In this document: piece after piece, positions 9,625 to 19,281 of the stretch
Layout of the letters: every line of letters starts with the position of its first letter
Position numbering within the stretch: the stretch's first letter is position 1
From: an uncultured bacterium
GTDB taxonomy: Bacteria; Bacillota_I; Bacilli_A; Erysipelotrichales; Erysipelotrichaceae
Reading direction: 5' to 3'
NCBI GenBank assembly: GCA_903919545.1
Contig: CAIXIN010000056.1
Coordinates: 1-53,104, forward strand
DNA: 53,104 nucleotides
Program-made: the position numbers and the translations under genes
Notes under the pieces: model-generated
The model's database searches: none
What the model saw: only the letters and a program-made list of their open reading frames with translations
What the model was told of the DNA's origin: nothing

Positions 9625-11100
9625 ATGAAAATAGAGTTTGAATATGGTCAGGGTTTAATGGCTGCTCAGCTTCCAGAATCAACAGATGTTTTTATTCCTG
9701 GTCAAACTGTTCTAGACCCCCCATTTTTAGTCGATGTTTATGAGGCTACTAGGATTTCACTTAAGAATCCCATTGGGATGCAACCTCTATCGGAAATCGC
9801 ATCTAAAGATTCAAAAATAACGATTGTATTTCCGGATCGAGTAAAGGGTGGAGAACAAGATACTTCTCATCGAAAAGTAGCAATTAAACTGGTTCTTGAA
9901 GAACTTTATGAATGCGGTGTCATGAAAAAGAACATACTATTGATTTGTTCTAATGGTTTGCACCGAAGAAGTCCAAAAGAAGATTTATTAGCTATTTTAG
10001 GAAATGATCTTTTTTATGAATTTTATCCAAGTGGTCAAATTATTAATCATGATAGTGAGGACTATGATCATCTTATTGATCTTGGGAAAACCGAAAATGG
10101 GGATCCAGTTATCATGAATAAATATGTTTATGATTCGGATATTGCAATTATGATTGGTCATACTATGGGCAATCCATATGGCGGATATTCAGGTGGGTAT
10201 AAGCATTGTGCTACTGGGATAACCCATTGGAGAAGTATTGCGTCTCATCATGTGCCGGATATAATGCATAGAAGTGATTTCACGCCAGTTAGTAGTAATA
10301 GTACGATGAGAAAAAAGTTTGATGAGATTTCAATGCACATGGAGAATTGTATGGGGAAAAAATTCTTCTGTTGTGATGCTGTTTTAGATACAAAATCTAG
10401 ACAGATTGAAGTATTTAGTGGCTATGCTAAAGAAATGCAACCATTGGCATGGAAAGTTGCTGATCGTAGAACTTATGTTCATTGGGCAACTAAAAAATAT
10501 GATGTAATGATTTTTGGAGCACCTCAAGCCTTTCATTATGGTAATGGGATGGGAACTAATCCTATTATGCTTATGCAAGCTATATCTGCTCAAGTTGTTC
10601 GTCACAAGCGTGTTTTGAGCGATAAGTGTGTCATAATCTGTCCTTCGATTTGTAATGGTTATTTTCACGATGAACTGTGGCCATACACCAGAGATATGTT
10701 TGATAAATTCATGAAAGATTATATGAATACTTTGCCAGATATGAACAGATATGGAGAGTATTTTGCAACCAACGAAGCGTATATTCGTAGTTATCGTTTT
10801 TCTAATGCATTTCATCCGTTTCATGGATTTTCAATGATTAGCAGTGCCCATATAGCTGAAATGAACACATCTGCAATCTACATTGTAGGTGCTCAAGAAC
10901 CGGGCATAGCTAGAGCCATGGGAATGAAGACAAGAGCTACTATAGAAGAAGCTCTTGAAGACGCGATAAAAAAATATGTGGGAAAAGATCCCAATATACT
11001 TGCTTTACCTTTGGCTTTCAAAACTTCTTCAGTTCACTTGTGCATGACGCATCAGATAAATGATGAGAAAACTGAAGATACGCAATATGGGTGTGGTTAA
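9625..11100 (+). CDS. LarA-family (nickel-pincer racemase-like, DUF2088) protein
   Basis: FPDRVKGG, SNGLHRRSPKEDL, IMIGHTMGNPYGGYSGGYKHCATGITHWRSIASHHVPD correspond to LarA signature regions. Confidence 0.8.
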   Translation: MKIEFEYGQGLMAAQLPESTDVFIPGQTVLDPPFLVDVYEATRISLKNPIGMQPLSEIASKDSKITIVFPDRVKGGEQDTSHRKVAIKLVLEELYECGVMKKNILLICSNGLHRRSPKEDLLAILGNDLFYEFYPSGQIINHDSEDYDHLIDLGKTENGDPVIMNKYVYDSDIAIMIGHTMGNPYGGYSGGYKHCATGITHWRSIASHHVPDIMHRSDFTPVSSNSTMRKKFDEISMHMENCMGKKFFCCDAVLDTKSRQIEVFSGYAKEMQPLAWKVADRRTYVHWATKKYDVMIFGAPQAFHYGNGMGTNPIMLMQAISAQVVRHKRVLSDKCVIICPSICNGYFHDELWPYTRDMFDKFMKDYMNTLPDMNRYGEYFATNEAYIRSYRFSNAFHPFHGFSMISSAHIAEMNTSAIYIVGAQEPGIARAMGMKTRATIEEALEDAIKKYVGKDPNILALPLAFKTSSVHLCMTHQINDEKTEDTQYGCG

Positions 11101-11142
11101 AAAATGGTGATATATTCGTTATTCAATTGAATTATCAAGGAA

Positions 11143-11994
11143 ATGGTAAATTTAAAAATGAGAGATTTAACAGTATTTGCTGCGGATATTCGAAAGCAAC
11201 TTCTTATTGAATTAAGAAACTTTGGGTTTGGGCATTTAGGTGGATCGATGTCTATTGTAGAATTATTGGCAGTTTTGTATGGAAGTGAACTTAAACACAA
11301 TCCTAAAGAACCAAATTGGTCAGAACGTGATTTTCTAATTCTCTCAAAAGGTCACGCTGGACCTGCTTGGTATGCTGCACTAGCTCTAGAAGGCTATTTT
11401 CCTATTGAAGAGTTATTGACATTAAATAAACCATATACAAATCTTCCTTCCCATCCTGATCGACTTAAAACAATAGGCGTGGATATGACTAGTGGTTCAT
11501 TGGGCCAAGGTCCGAGTGTCGCAGCAGGTTTATGTGAAGGATTCAAACTTCAAAATAAAGATAATTATGTGTATGTTGTCGTGGGTGATGGAGAACTTAA
11601 TGAAGGTCAACCATGGGAAGCGTTTCAATATATTGCGTCGAGAAACTTGAATCATTGCATTGTTTTTATTGATGAGAATAAGAAACAACTTGATGGTACA
11701 ACTGATGAAATCGTAAAATCATTTGATTTTGTTAATAAAATGAGAGCATTTGGGTTCAATTCGTTTCGAGTTGATGGGAAACATACTCAAACAATTCTAG
11801 AAGGTATTCGAAAGGCTAAAGGATTTAGCCAAAAACCTACTTGTATTGTGTTAGAGACAATAAAGGGACAGGGTGTAAAACACTTTGAAGATATTGTCTT
11901 AAATCATGTTGTAAGATTCAATAATGATGATGTTAAAGCAACCGATGAGGCGTTAGTTGAATTGGATAGCATAATTTATGGAGGTAAAGAATGA
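11143..11994 (+). CDS. Transketolase, N-terminal (TPP-binding) subunit
   Basis: FGHLGGSMSIVELLAVLY, LSKGHAGPAWYAAL, GSLGQGPSVAAGL, VVGDGELNEGQPWEAF motifs. Confidence 0.92.
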   Translation: MVNLKMRDLTVFAADIRKQLLIELRNFGFGHLGGSMSIVELLAVLYGSELKHNPKEPNWSERDFLILSKGHAGPAWYAALALEGYFPIEELLTLNKPYTNLPSHPDRLKTIGVDMTSGSLGQGPSVAAGLCEGFKLQNKDNYVYVVVGDGELNEGQPWEAFQYIASRNLNHCIVFIDENKKQLDGTTDEIVKSFDFVNKMRAFGFNSFRVDGKHTQTILEGIRKAKGFSQKPTCIVLETIKGQGVKHFEDIVLNHVVRFNNDDVKATDEALVELDSIIYGGKE

Positions 11995-12950
11995 TGTTCA
12001 TAAGACACGATACGTCAATGTGCGTAATGGGATCTGAAAACTACGGTGATCTACTTCTGGAAATAATGGGGAAATACACAAACATAGTGGCATTGGATGC
12101 AGATCTTGTGAGCGCTGCTGGTGCTAGGAAAGCATGGAAAACTTTTCCTAAAAGATTTTTTAATGTTGGAATTGCAGAGTCGAATATGATGGGGGTTGCT
12201 GCTGGGTTATCAATGACAGGTTACATTCCATATGTACACTCATTCGCTGCCTTTGCTACCAGAAGGGCCTATGATCAAATATATTTGTCCTGCGCCTATG
12301 CAAAAAACAATGTAAAGATCTTTGCATCAGATGGTGGTTTCAATATTGGTATAAACGGAGGAACTCACACAAGTTATGAGGATATGGGAATGATGCGTTT
12401 ATTGCCAGATCTCATTGTTTCAGAACCATGTGATACTACTCAAATGAGATGGGCGATGAATGAAATATACAGTCAATATGGAGTTCATTATACTCGAGTA
12501 TTCCGAAGACCGGTTAGAGATATTTATAAATCTGGTTCAAATTTTATGTTCGGAAAAGGTAATGTTATTAAAAATGGGAATGATGCTACAATCATCGCTT
12601 GTGGATCGATGGTGTATGAAGCAATCTTAGCATCTGATTATCTAGCTGAAAAGGGTATACAAGTGTGTGTTATTGATATGTTTACCTTAAAACCTATTGA
12701 TTCAGAGTTGATCAATGAAATTGCATCACGATGCAAAATAATCATTACAGCAGAAAACCATAATGTTATTGGAGGTTTAGGTAGTGCAGTTGCTGAGGTT
12801 CTTGCTGAAAGTGGATTTGGGACGATATTAAGAAGAGTCGGTAATAAAGATCGCTTTGGGCAAGTCGGTTCAGTTGAATTTTTACAGAAAGAATATGCGA
12901 TGATGTCAGAAGATATAGTCAAGCTTATTCAATCTTTGATAAACAAATAG
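11991..12950 (+). CDS. Transketolase, C-terminal subunit
   Basis: VALDADLVSAAGARKAWKTFPKRFFNVGIAESNMMGVAAGLSMTGYIPYVHSFAAFATRRAYDQI; 4-nt overlap with the N subunit. Confidence 0.92.
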   Translation: MMFIRHDTSMCVMGSENYGDLLLEIMGKYTNIVALDADLVSAAGARKAWKTFPKRFFNVGIAESNMMGVAAGLSMTGYIPYVHSFAAFATRRAYDQIYLSCAYAKNNVKIFASDGGFNIGINGGTHTSYEDMGMMRLLPDLIVSEPCDTTQMRWAMNEIYSQYGVHYTRVFRRPVRDIYKSGSNFMFGKGNVIKNGNDATIIACGSMVYEAILASDYLAEKGIQVCVIDMFTLKPIDSELINEIASRCKIIITAENHNVIGGLGSAVAEVLAESGFGTILRRVGNKDRFGQVGSVEFLQKEYAMMSEDIVKLIQSLINK

Positions 12951-13088
12951 ATCAATTAACAAAGAGTCCTCGTCATACGTGATAGTTATCATTAAAGACT
13001 ATTTAGTTTTGTATTTCAAATTTGTAATTTTAGTGATATACCATCGACTAGATTCAAAAAAATAAACGATAATGATGAAGGAGAATAT

Positions 13089-13883
13089 ATGTACATAATG
13101 TATGCCTTGATTATATTGATTGCAACAACGATTGGGGCAATTGCTGGATTAGGTGGTGGAGTCATTATAAAACCATTATTTGATTTTTTAGGATATCATG
13201 ATTCGCAAACCATTGGGGTCTTAGCTTCATTTGCTGTTTTCACAATGTCCATTATTGCACTATACAAACACAAATATAGACTTATTAAGTTGAAATTGAA
13301 CGTTATACTTATTATCTCTATGGGGTCTTTTTGTGGAGGGATTCTTGGTGAAATAGTCTTTAATGGGATTAAAAATCAAATGCAAAATGAATTGTTACTA
13401 AAGCTGATTCAATCGATATCCTTAATGATTGTATTGATTGTCATTATTATCTATAGCTTATTTAGAAAGCATGTAAAAACTTATAAAATTTCAAGTAAGG
13501 TTATAATTTTTATTACTGGATTATTTTTAGGTTCAATATCCGTTTTCTTAGGAATTGGTGGAGGTCCGCTAAATATAATTATGCTAAGTATTTTGTTCTC
13601 TTATGAAATGAAAGAATCAGTAATTTACTCAATCACAACTGTCTTCTTTGCTCAACTTTCTAAATTATCTCAAGTTTACATTCAGAATCAGTTTAGAGTC
13701 TATGATGCACGTTTGGTGTTATGTATTTGTTTCTTTGCCTTATTAGGTGGTTATATTGGTACTAGAATTAATCAAAGGATTAATGTTTCTAGTATTGAAA
13801 GAGTATATCTCTTTACAATTTTTTTCTTAGTATTTATTACTGTTTATAACATAATTTATGGAATTTCAAAATTAATTCTTTAA
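13089..13883 (+). CDS. TauE/SafE (TSUP) family membrane transporter
   Basis: AIAGLGGGVIIKPLF and GLFLGSISVFLGIGGGPLNIIML repeat-type motifs; about 7-8 hydrophobic segments. Confidence 0.85.
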   Translation: MYIMYALIILIATTIGAIAGLGGGVIIKPLFDFLGYHDSQTIGVLASFAVFTMSIIALYKHKYRLIKLKLNVILIISMGSFCGGILGEIVFNGIKNQMQNELLLKLIQSISLMIVLIVIIIYSLFRKHVKTYKISSKVIIFITGLFLGSISVFLGIGGGPLNIIMLSILFSYEMKESVIYSITTVFFAQLSKLSQVYIQNQFRVYDARLVLCICFFALLGGYIGTRINQRINVSSIERVYLFTIFFLVFITVYNIIYGISKLIL

Positions 13884-14037
13884 CTAAAATGATTCTTGTA
13901 AAGAATTCTAGTTATTAGTATCAAAGGCTTTATTTCATGACTAGAGTACTCAAAAATACAGAGATAAATGATTATTTAATACATAAGATAAACAACCATA
14001 AAAAGATTGAAGAGATTTCAATCAGAAAAGAGAAATT

Positions 14038-15150
14038 ATGACACTAACTTTTGGATTAGTTGGGGGAGGAATGATATCCCATACTCATATAGCGGGAGCA
14101 ACATACAGCGGTAAAGCCGTTTTAAAGGCTGGATGTTTCTCAAGAGATCACCAAAAGAATATCGAATATGGTTTATCATATTCTATTGATATTAATCGGG
14201 TTTATACAGATTATATGTCTATGGCTGAAAATGAGTCTATAAGAGAGGATCGATTAGATTTTGTAATTGTAGCTACACCAAATGTTAGTCATTTTGAAAT
14301 TTCTCTAGCATTTATGAAGCATGGGTTTAATGTTGTCTGCGATAAACCTCTAACGGTAACAGGATATCAAGCAAATATACTAAAAGAACTTGCTGAGAAA
14401 AATGGTTTGATCTGTGCAACTAGCTATACTTTTGGAGGATTTCCTTTCCTTCACCTAACCAAGGATTTATTACAATCAGGAGAAATTGGAAAACCATATT
14501 ATATATCTCTCAAGTATTATCGAGGTTCACGACTTGCTGAAATATATGAGAATAAGATAAAAACATGGCGATTTACGAAAGCTATTAGTGGGCAAGGTGG
14601 AACTATCGCAGATTTAGGTACACACGTTGAATACTTAGCAAGATTTATTGTAGGAGATGATTTCGACAAAGTTCTCGCAAGACTTATAAATAAACCTGGA
14701 AAAGTTGAATTAGATACGACAGGAACAGTTATTTTGAAATATAAAAATGGTTTAGATGGGGCTATTTACCTTGCTCAAGCTGCATGTGGTCACGACAATG
14801 ATATTGAGATTGAGATACTTGGGGAAAGAGGATCAATCAATTGGAACTTTAGTCATTATGGTGAGGTAAAAGTGGATTACTTGGATGGTAGATCTATTAT
14901 TCATCGCGAACCGGGTGTTGAGTATGAATCAATTCGTCAATTTGATTCTGATAAGCCTTCTTTAATGAACGCCCCAGTAATCGGGTTTATTAATATTTAC
15001 TCTGGGTATATTAATACTTTGATATCGAAAAAGAATAGTGAAAATAAAAGTTTCTATTATCCAACATTTTCCGATGGAATAAAAGGAGTATTGTTTATAG
15101 AAGCTTGTTTAAAGAGTCAAGAATCCGATAACACATGGGTGTGTCTTTAA
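14038..15150 (+). CDS. Gfo/Idh/MocA family NAD(P)-dependent oxidoreductase
   Basis: FGLVGGGMISHTHIAG, DFVIVATPNVSHFEISLAFMKHGFNVVCDKPLTVT, GGTIADLGTHVEYLARFI. Confidence 0.92.
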   Translation: MTLTFGLVGGGMISHTHIAGATYSGKAVLKAGCFSRDHQKNIEYGLSYSIDINRVYTDYMSMAENESIREDRLDFVIVATPNVSHFEISLAFMKHGFNVVCDKPLTVTGYQANILKELAEKNGLICATSYTFGGFPFLHLTKDLLQSGEIGKPYYISLKYYRGSRLAEIYENKIKTWRFTKAISGQGGTIADLGTHVEYLARFIVGDDFDKVLARLINKPGKVELDTTGTVILKYKNGLDGAIYLAQAACGHDNDIEIEILGERGSINWNFSHYGEVKVDYLDGRSIIHREPGVEYESIRQFDSDKPSLMNAPVIGFINIYSGYINTLISKKNSENKSFYYPTFSDGIKGVLFIEACLKSQESDNTWVCL

Positions 15151-15196
15151 TTAAACCAGATAATACTTTAAAGGGTATGTAGATATTGTTTTGAAC

Positions 15197-15245
15197 AAAA
15201 AAGTAGATAGTGTTCGAGTGTAAACTCGACCTATCTACTTTTTTA
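15197..15245. terminator. Bidirectional rho-independent terminator
   Basis: AAAAAGTAGATAG...CGAGTgtaaACTCG...CTATCTACTTTTTT between convergent genes. Confidence 0.85.
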
Positions 15246-15293
15246 TGAAACGCTATATCAGTTTTGTAGAATTACCAATGATTTTATTTAAAG

Positions 15294-15887
15294 TTAGTTG
15301 ATGACTTTATAACGTGAATCGACAGGAACGAAATCCTTAGGAGAAGCTGCGCTTACTGGATTCCCAAAAGGCATCTGAGCGATAAGCCTCCAAGTCGCAG
15401 GTACATCGAATTCTTTCTTGACAGCTTCTTCGATGAGTTCATTGTAGTGCTGTAAGGAAGCGCCTAGTCCTGCTTCAGTCAATCCAAACCATACGTTCTG
15501 TTGAAGCATACCGTTGGATTGTGTAGCCCAGATTGGGAAGTTGGCCGCATATAATGCAAATTTATCTTGTAGACCTTTTACGATCGCATCTTCTTCGAAA
15601 TACAAGATGGTTCCGTAGGCTGCAGCGAAGCTATTGATCTTATCTTCTGTGCTCTTAAACGAAGCTGCAGGTACGATCAAACGTAGAGCTTCCATCGTCA
15701 TAGACCATAGTTTCTCATGACCTTTTCCCAACAATAAGACAGCTCTTTGTCCCTGTGAATTAAAGCCTGTAGGAGTATGTAGAAGTGCGTCTTCTAAGAT
15801 CTTAGTGATCTTAGTATCGCTCACTTTAACGTTCTTATCCAAACCATAGATCGATCTTCTTAGTCTTAGTACTTCATTGAATTCCAT
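15294..15887 (-). CDS. Nitroreductase family protein
   Basis: MEFNEVLRLRRSIYGLD, HTPTGFNSQGQRAVLLLG, MLQQNVWFGLTEAGLGASLQHYN, AQMPFGNPVS. Confidence 0.88.
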   Translation of the reverse strand: MEFNEVLRLRRSIYGLDKNVKVSDTKITKILEDALLHTPTGFNSQGQRAVLLLGKGHEKLWSMTMEALRLIVPAASFKSTEDKINSFAAAYGTILYFEEDAIVKGLQDKFALYAANFPIWATQSNGMLQQNVWFGLTEAGLGASLQHYNELIEEAVKKEFDVPATWRLIAQMPFGNPVSAASPKDFVPVDSRYKVIN

Positions 15888-15957
15888 TTCAAATATCTCT
15901 CTTTCTTTATGTTAAACAAGAGTGTTTCCTGTTTGTAAGTTTACTTTACCATATGAA

Positions 15958-15979
15958 CATATAGATAAATATCTATATG
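15958..15979. promoter_or_regulatory. Candidate operator: inverted repeat CATATAGAT-aaat-ATCTATATG upstream of nitroreductase gene
   Basis: Perfect 9-bp arms, 4-nt spacer, about 70-90 bp upstream of the minus-strand start. Confidence 0.45.
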
Positions 15980-16001
15980 ACCGAGAAATATTTTTTATGA
16001 T

Positions 16002-16025
16002 TAAAAAAATCCCCGAAGGGATTTA
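16002..16025 (-). terminator. Rho-independent terminator of SGNH/AKR operon
   Basis: Minus strand AAATCCCTTCGGGGATTTTTTT. Confidence 0.8.
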
Positions 16026-16625
16026 TAGAAGTTTTTGTAGGACTTTAGTGACTTCGTTGGCGATAAGCTGATGACCTAGATCACTAGGATGAACTCCATC
16101 TGGTAAGAGCTCTTCTTTTGAATGAACTTTAGTGGCTTGATTCAAGATCTCTTGAAGAGGGATATAGGCATCTGCTTTCTCATGAGCGATACGTTTAACG
16201 ATCACTTTAAGTCGATCTAAGGGAGCGACCCAATCCGCTTTGACGACTCCTACTTCAAATAGGAAGGGCTGCATTATAACGATCTGTAATTTTGGATTGA
16301 TATGTTTCAGTTCATCTAAGATGAGTCTATAATCTTTCTCATATTGGGAATCAGAATATTCTTTCCCATAAGAGAGATAATGCCAAACCTCATTGACTCC
16401 GATCATGATGACCAAGACATCAGGATGAAGATCTAAAGCATCTTCTTTCCATCTTTCTTTTAAATCAATGACTCTATTTCCACTTATACCTCTATTGATG
16501 ATCTCAAGTTGAGGAAGTGCTTTAACTACTTTACTTACATAGCCATCTCCATATGGAGTAATACTAAATCGATTACAATCAGTAATACTGTCTCCTTGAA
16601 ATAAGACAATCGTTTTATTGGCCAT
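16023..16625 (-). CDS. SGNH/GDSL hydrolase family protein
   Basis: VLFQGDSITDCNR, GISGNRVIDL, VLVIMIGVNEVWH, LPDGVHPSDLGHQLIA. Confidence 0.92.
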   Translation of the reverse strand: MANKTIVLFQGDSITDCNRFSITPYGDGYVSKVVKALPQLEIINRGISGNRVIDLKERWKEDALDLHPDVLVIMIGVNEVWHYLSYGKEYSDSQYEKDYRLILDELKHINPKLQIVIMQPFLFEVGVVKADWVAPLDRLKVIVKRIAHEKADAYIPLQEILNQATKVHSKEELLPDGVHPSDLGHQLIANEVTKVLQKLL

Positions 16626-16628
16626 AGT

Positions 16629-17438
16629 CTAACGATCCAATTGATCCAACTCAGCCATAACCAAGGCAGGGATCTTAAACTCAAGATCCGCATTTTCGAT
16701 CATACGGGCTTCATGAGTACTCTTAGGTAAAGGAATGGTTCCTTTTTGAACACAATATTTGATCGCTAAACGAGCGACACTTACGTTTAATTTATCAGCG
16801 ATCGCAACGATCTTTTCGTTTTTAAACAGTTTACCTGTCGCAAGTGGAGAATAGGCTTCGATTAAGATCTGATGGGTATCACAGAAACTAACAGTTTCTT
16901 TTTGAGTGTGTCCTATCCAATAGGAGATCTGATTTACGAAAGGAACGATCTCACAGGCATCGATGAGGGCCTGTATGTCTTTAGGAGCGAAATTAGATAC
17001 TCCTATGGTTTTGATCTTACCTTCTTTATAAAGCTTCTCAAAAGCTTTCCAAGAGTCGATGTTGCCTTGTGTACAATCTTTACCGATCTTATCCCATGGC
17101 CAAGGCGCATGGATGAGGTATAGGTCTAAGTAATCTACACCTAGTTTAGTAATGGTCTTCTCAAATTCAACCAAGGCTTCATCATAACCTTTGATTTGGG
17201 CTTGAAGTTTACTGGTGATAAAGAGCTCTTGTCTAGGGATTCCTGAATCTTTGATGGCTCTTCCTACAGCTTCTTCATTCCCATAAGCAGCTGCTGTATC
17301 GATATGACGATAGCCATTCTTAAGCGCTAAGCTTACTGCTTCATAGGCTGCTTCATTAGGAATCTGCCAAGTCCCAAAACCTACCACAGGGATATTTATC
17401 CCATTACGAGTGGTTTTTACTTCATGGATTGTTTTCAT
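16629..17438 (-). CDS. Aldo/keto reductase
   Basis: VGFGTWQIPN, GYRHIDTAAAYGNEEAVGRAI, YLDLYLIHAPW, IKTIGVSNF, IPLPKSTHEARM. Confidence 0.95.
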   Translation of the reverse strand: MKTIHEVKTTRNGINIPVVGFGTWQIPNEAAYEAVSLALKNGYRHIDTAAAYGNEEAVGRAIKDSGIPRQELFITSKLQAQIKGYDEALVEFEKTITKLGVDYLDLYLIHAPWPWDKIGKDCTQGNIDSWKAFEKLYKEGKIKTIGVSNFAPKDIQALIDACEIVPFVNQISYWIGHTQKETVSFCDTHQILIEAYSPLATGKLFKNEKIVAIADKLNVSVARLAIKYCVQKGTIPLPKSTHEARMIENADLEFKIPALVMAELDQLDR

Positions 17439-17477
17439 TAGGTCCTCTTTCTAAAGGTAAACTAAAACAGTTTAAGT

Positions 17478-18137
17478 TTATAGTTTAGCGATAAGAAGTC
17501 TTTCTACAGAATTCGCAACATCTTCTAAACGATCACAAGTATCTTCCATTCTAGAATAAATGGCTTTCTTTTGAACGATACGTTTAGCGTCGGTCTCATT
17601 GATGAAAAGATTTCTCATACTATCAATATAGACTCGATCCGCATCTTCTTCCAGTGTATTGATTTCTTTTATGACCGCATACATCTTAACTGTATCCATT
17701 TTTTTGAATCGTCTAAGATGAGTCATCAGTTCTAAAGCCAATTCAGCTTGAAGGACCATGATGTCGATGAACTTATTGTAGAAGATATCTGGTTCTTTGA
17801 TGTTGAGCATATAGATATGAGCTGAGACATAGTCGATATGATCAGTAACGTTCTCGATTGATTTTAAGATATCGATAAGATCAGATTGATCGATAGGAGT
17901 AATAAAAGCATCTTCGATGATCTGAAGTGATCTATGGACATGATGATCTCCTTCGTGTTCGATCTCTTTGATCTTGAGTTGTTCTTCACGACTGATGATG
18001 CCATCTTTGAAGCCTTCTTTTAAGGCATTGGCGGCTCTAAGAGTAATCTCAGCGCCTTGTGTAATCATTTCAAAATAATCAACATCGGATGGGATAATAA
18101 TACCTTTGATTTTTGATAAGAGCGTTTTCTTTGTCAT
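17478..18137 (-). CDS. DUF47/PhoU-like phosphate transport accessory protein
   Basis: Start revised to ATG at 18137 with SD GGAGGC; ISREEQLKIKEIEHEGDHHVH motif; downstream of PiT. Confidence 0.88.
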   Translation of the reverse strand: MTKKTLLSKIKGIIIPSDVDYFEMITQGAEITLRAANALKEGFKDGIISREEQLKIKEIEHEGDHHVHRSLQIIEDAFITPIDQSDLIDILKSIENVTDHIDYVSAHIYMLNIKEPDIFYNKFIDIMVLQAELALELMTHLRRFKKMDTVKMYAVIKEINTLEEDADRVYIDSMRNLFINETDAKRIVQKKAIYSRMEDTCDRLEDVANSVERLLIAKL

Positions 18138-18145
18138 AGTGCCTC

Positions 18146-19150
18146 CTATAGCAATATTGAGCGAATGATGATCGCGAACACATAACCCAAAAACATACAC
18201 GCAGGGAAAGTCAAGATCCATGCGGCAATCATTTCCTTAGCGATGCCCCAATCGACTTTAGAGACACCTCGTGATGCACCTGCACCCATCATCGCTGTGG
18301 CTTTAGAGTTGGTGGTACTCAGTGGGATCCCCCAAGAAGTCGCCAAGAGTAAGCTTACAGAAGCAATGAGTTCAGCAGTAAAGCCTTGATACTTCTCAAG
18401 ATTGACCATATCCATACCCATGGTTTTGATGATACGGTAACCTCCAATAGAAGTCCCTATCGCCATGATCCCAGAAGCAGCAACCATGATCCATAAAGGA
18501 ATGACCATTGCCCCTGTTTGAACAGGTAAAGCTTTACCTACGATAAGCGCTAAAACCATAACGCCCATAAACTTCTGACCATCTTGAGCTCCATGAGCGA
18601 AAGCCATCAACATCGCTGAGACCAGTTGTCCTCGTGCGAAGAATTTATTTGCTTTTCTACGATTCACGTTTCTAAACATATAGCCAACCAGTTTGGTTCC
18701 AAAGTAACCCGCTACTAAACCTACAAAAACAGAGATAAATAAACCGCCGAATACTTTTCCAACGGAAGTCATATTAAGTGCCGCAAGACCATTTAAAGAC
18801 ATGCCAGCACCCATTAAGCCAGCCACTAAAGCATGGCTCTCACTGGTAGGTATCCCAAATCTCCAGGCCCCAACGGCCCATAAGACGATGGCCAATTGAG
18901 CAGCAGCTAAGGTAACCAATCCTTCTGTACCAGAAGAGATCGATATGATCGTAGATGTCGTCATCGCAACAGCAGAACCCATCAAGAAAACCCCTAAGAA
19001 GTTGAAGAAAGCACCCATCATGATGGCAGCTTTTGGAGACATAACACGGGTAGATACGACCGTTGCGATCGCATTAGGCGCATCTGTCCATCCATTAACG
19101 AAGATCGAGCAACCAATCAGAAACAAGGTAAAGATTAGGATAACATTCAT
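18146..19150 (-). CDS. PiT family inorganic phosphate transporter
   Basis: NGWTDAPNAIATVVSTRVMSPKAA, TSESHALVAGLMGA, FAHGAQDGQKFMGV, PLSTTNSKATAMMGAG. Confidence 0.95.
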   Translation of the reverse strand: MNVILIFTLFLIGCSIFVNGWTDAPNAIATVVSTRVMSPKAAIMMGAFFNFLGVFLMGSAVAMTTSTIISISSGTEGLVTLAAAQLAIVLWAVGAWRFGIPTSESHALVAGLMGAGMSLNGLAALNMTSVGKVFGGLFISVFVGLVAGYFGTKLVGYMFRNVNRRKANKFFARGQLVSAMLMAFAHGAQDGQKFMGVMVLALIVGKALPVQTGAMVIPLWIMVAASGIMAIGTSIGGYRIIKTMGMDMVNLEKYQGFTAELIASVSLLLATSWGIPLSTTNSKATAMMGAGASRGVSKVDWGIAKEMIAAWILTFPACMFLGYVFAIIIRSILL

Positions 19151-19252
19151 AGGGATAATTCTCCTTGTTGAATCAAACGACAGACACGCATTTCTTTTTT
19201 CTAATCAAGCTGTGGTTTACTAAGTCTTCCACTTTTATAAGTTCACATCGAA

Positions 19253-19281
19253 ATTTTACGATATGGTTCCTAATAAATCAA
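19253..19281 (-). promoter_or_regulatory. Candidate promoter for PiT-DUF47 operon (TTGATT-N17-TAAAAT on minus strand)
   Basis: Minus-strand boxes read directly, about 100 nt upstream of the PiT start. Confidence 0.5.

Noticed and set aside
10384-10824. Minus-strand ORF of 146 aa inside the LarA-family gene
   Set aside because: Antisense to a confident CDS, with no recognisable motif or SD.
12638-12922. Minus-strand ORF of 94 aa in transketolase C subunit
   Set aside because: Antisense shadow ORF with no family features.
13884-14037. Imperfect inverted repeat near aactaaaatgattcttgtaaagaattctagtt as a terminator
   Set aside because: Arms are interrupted and no U-tract follows; too weak to call.
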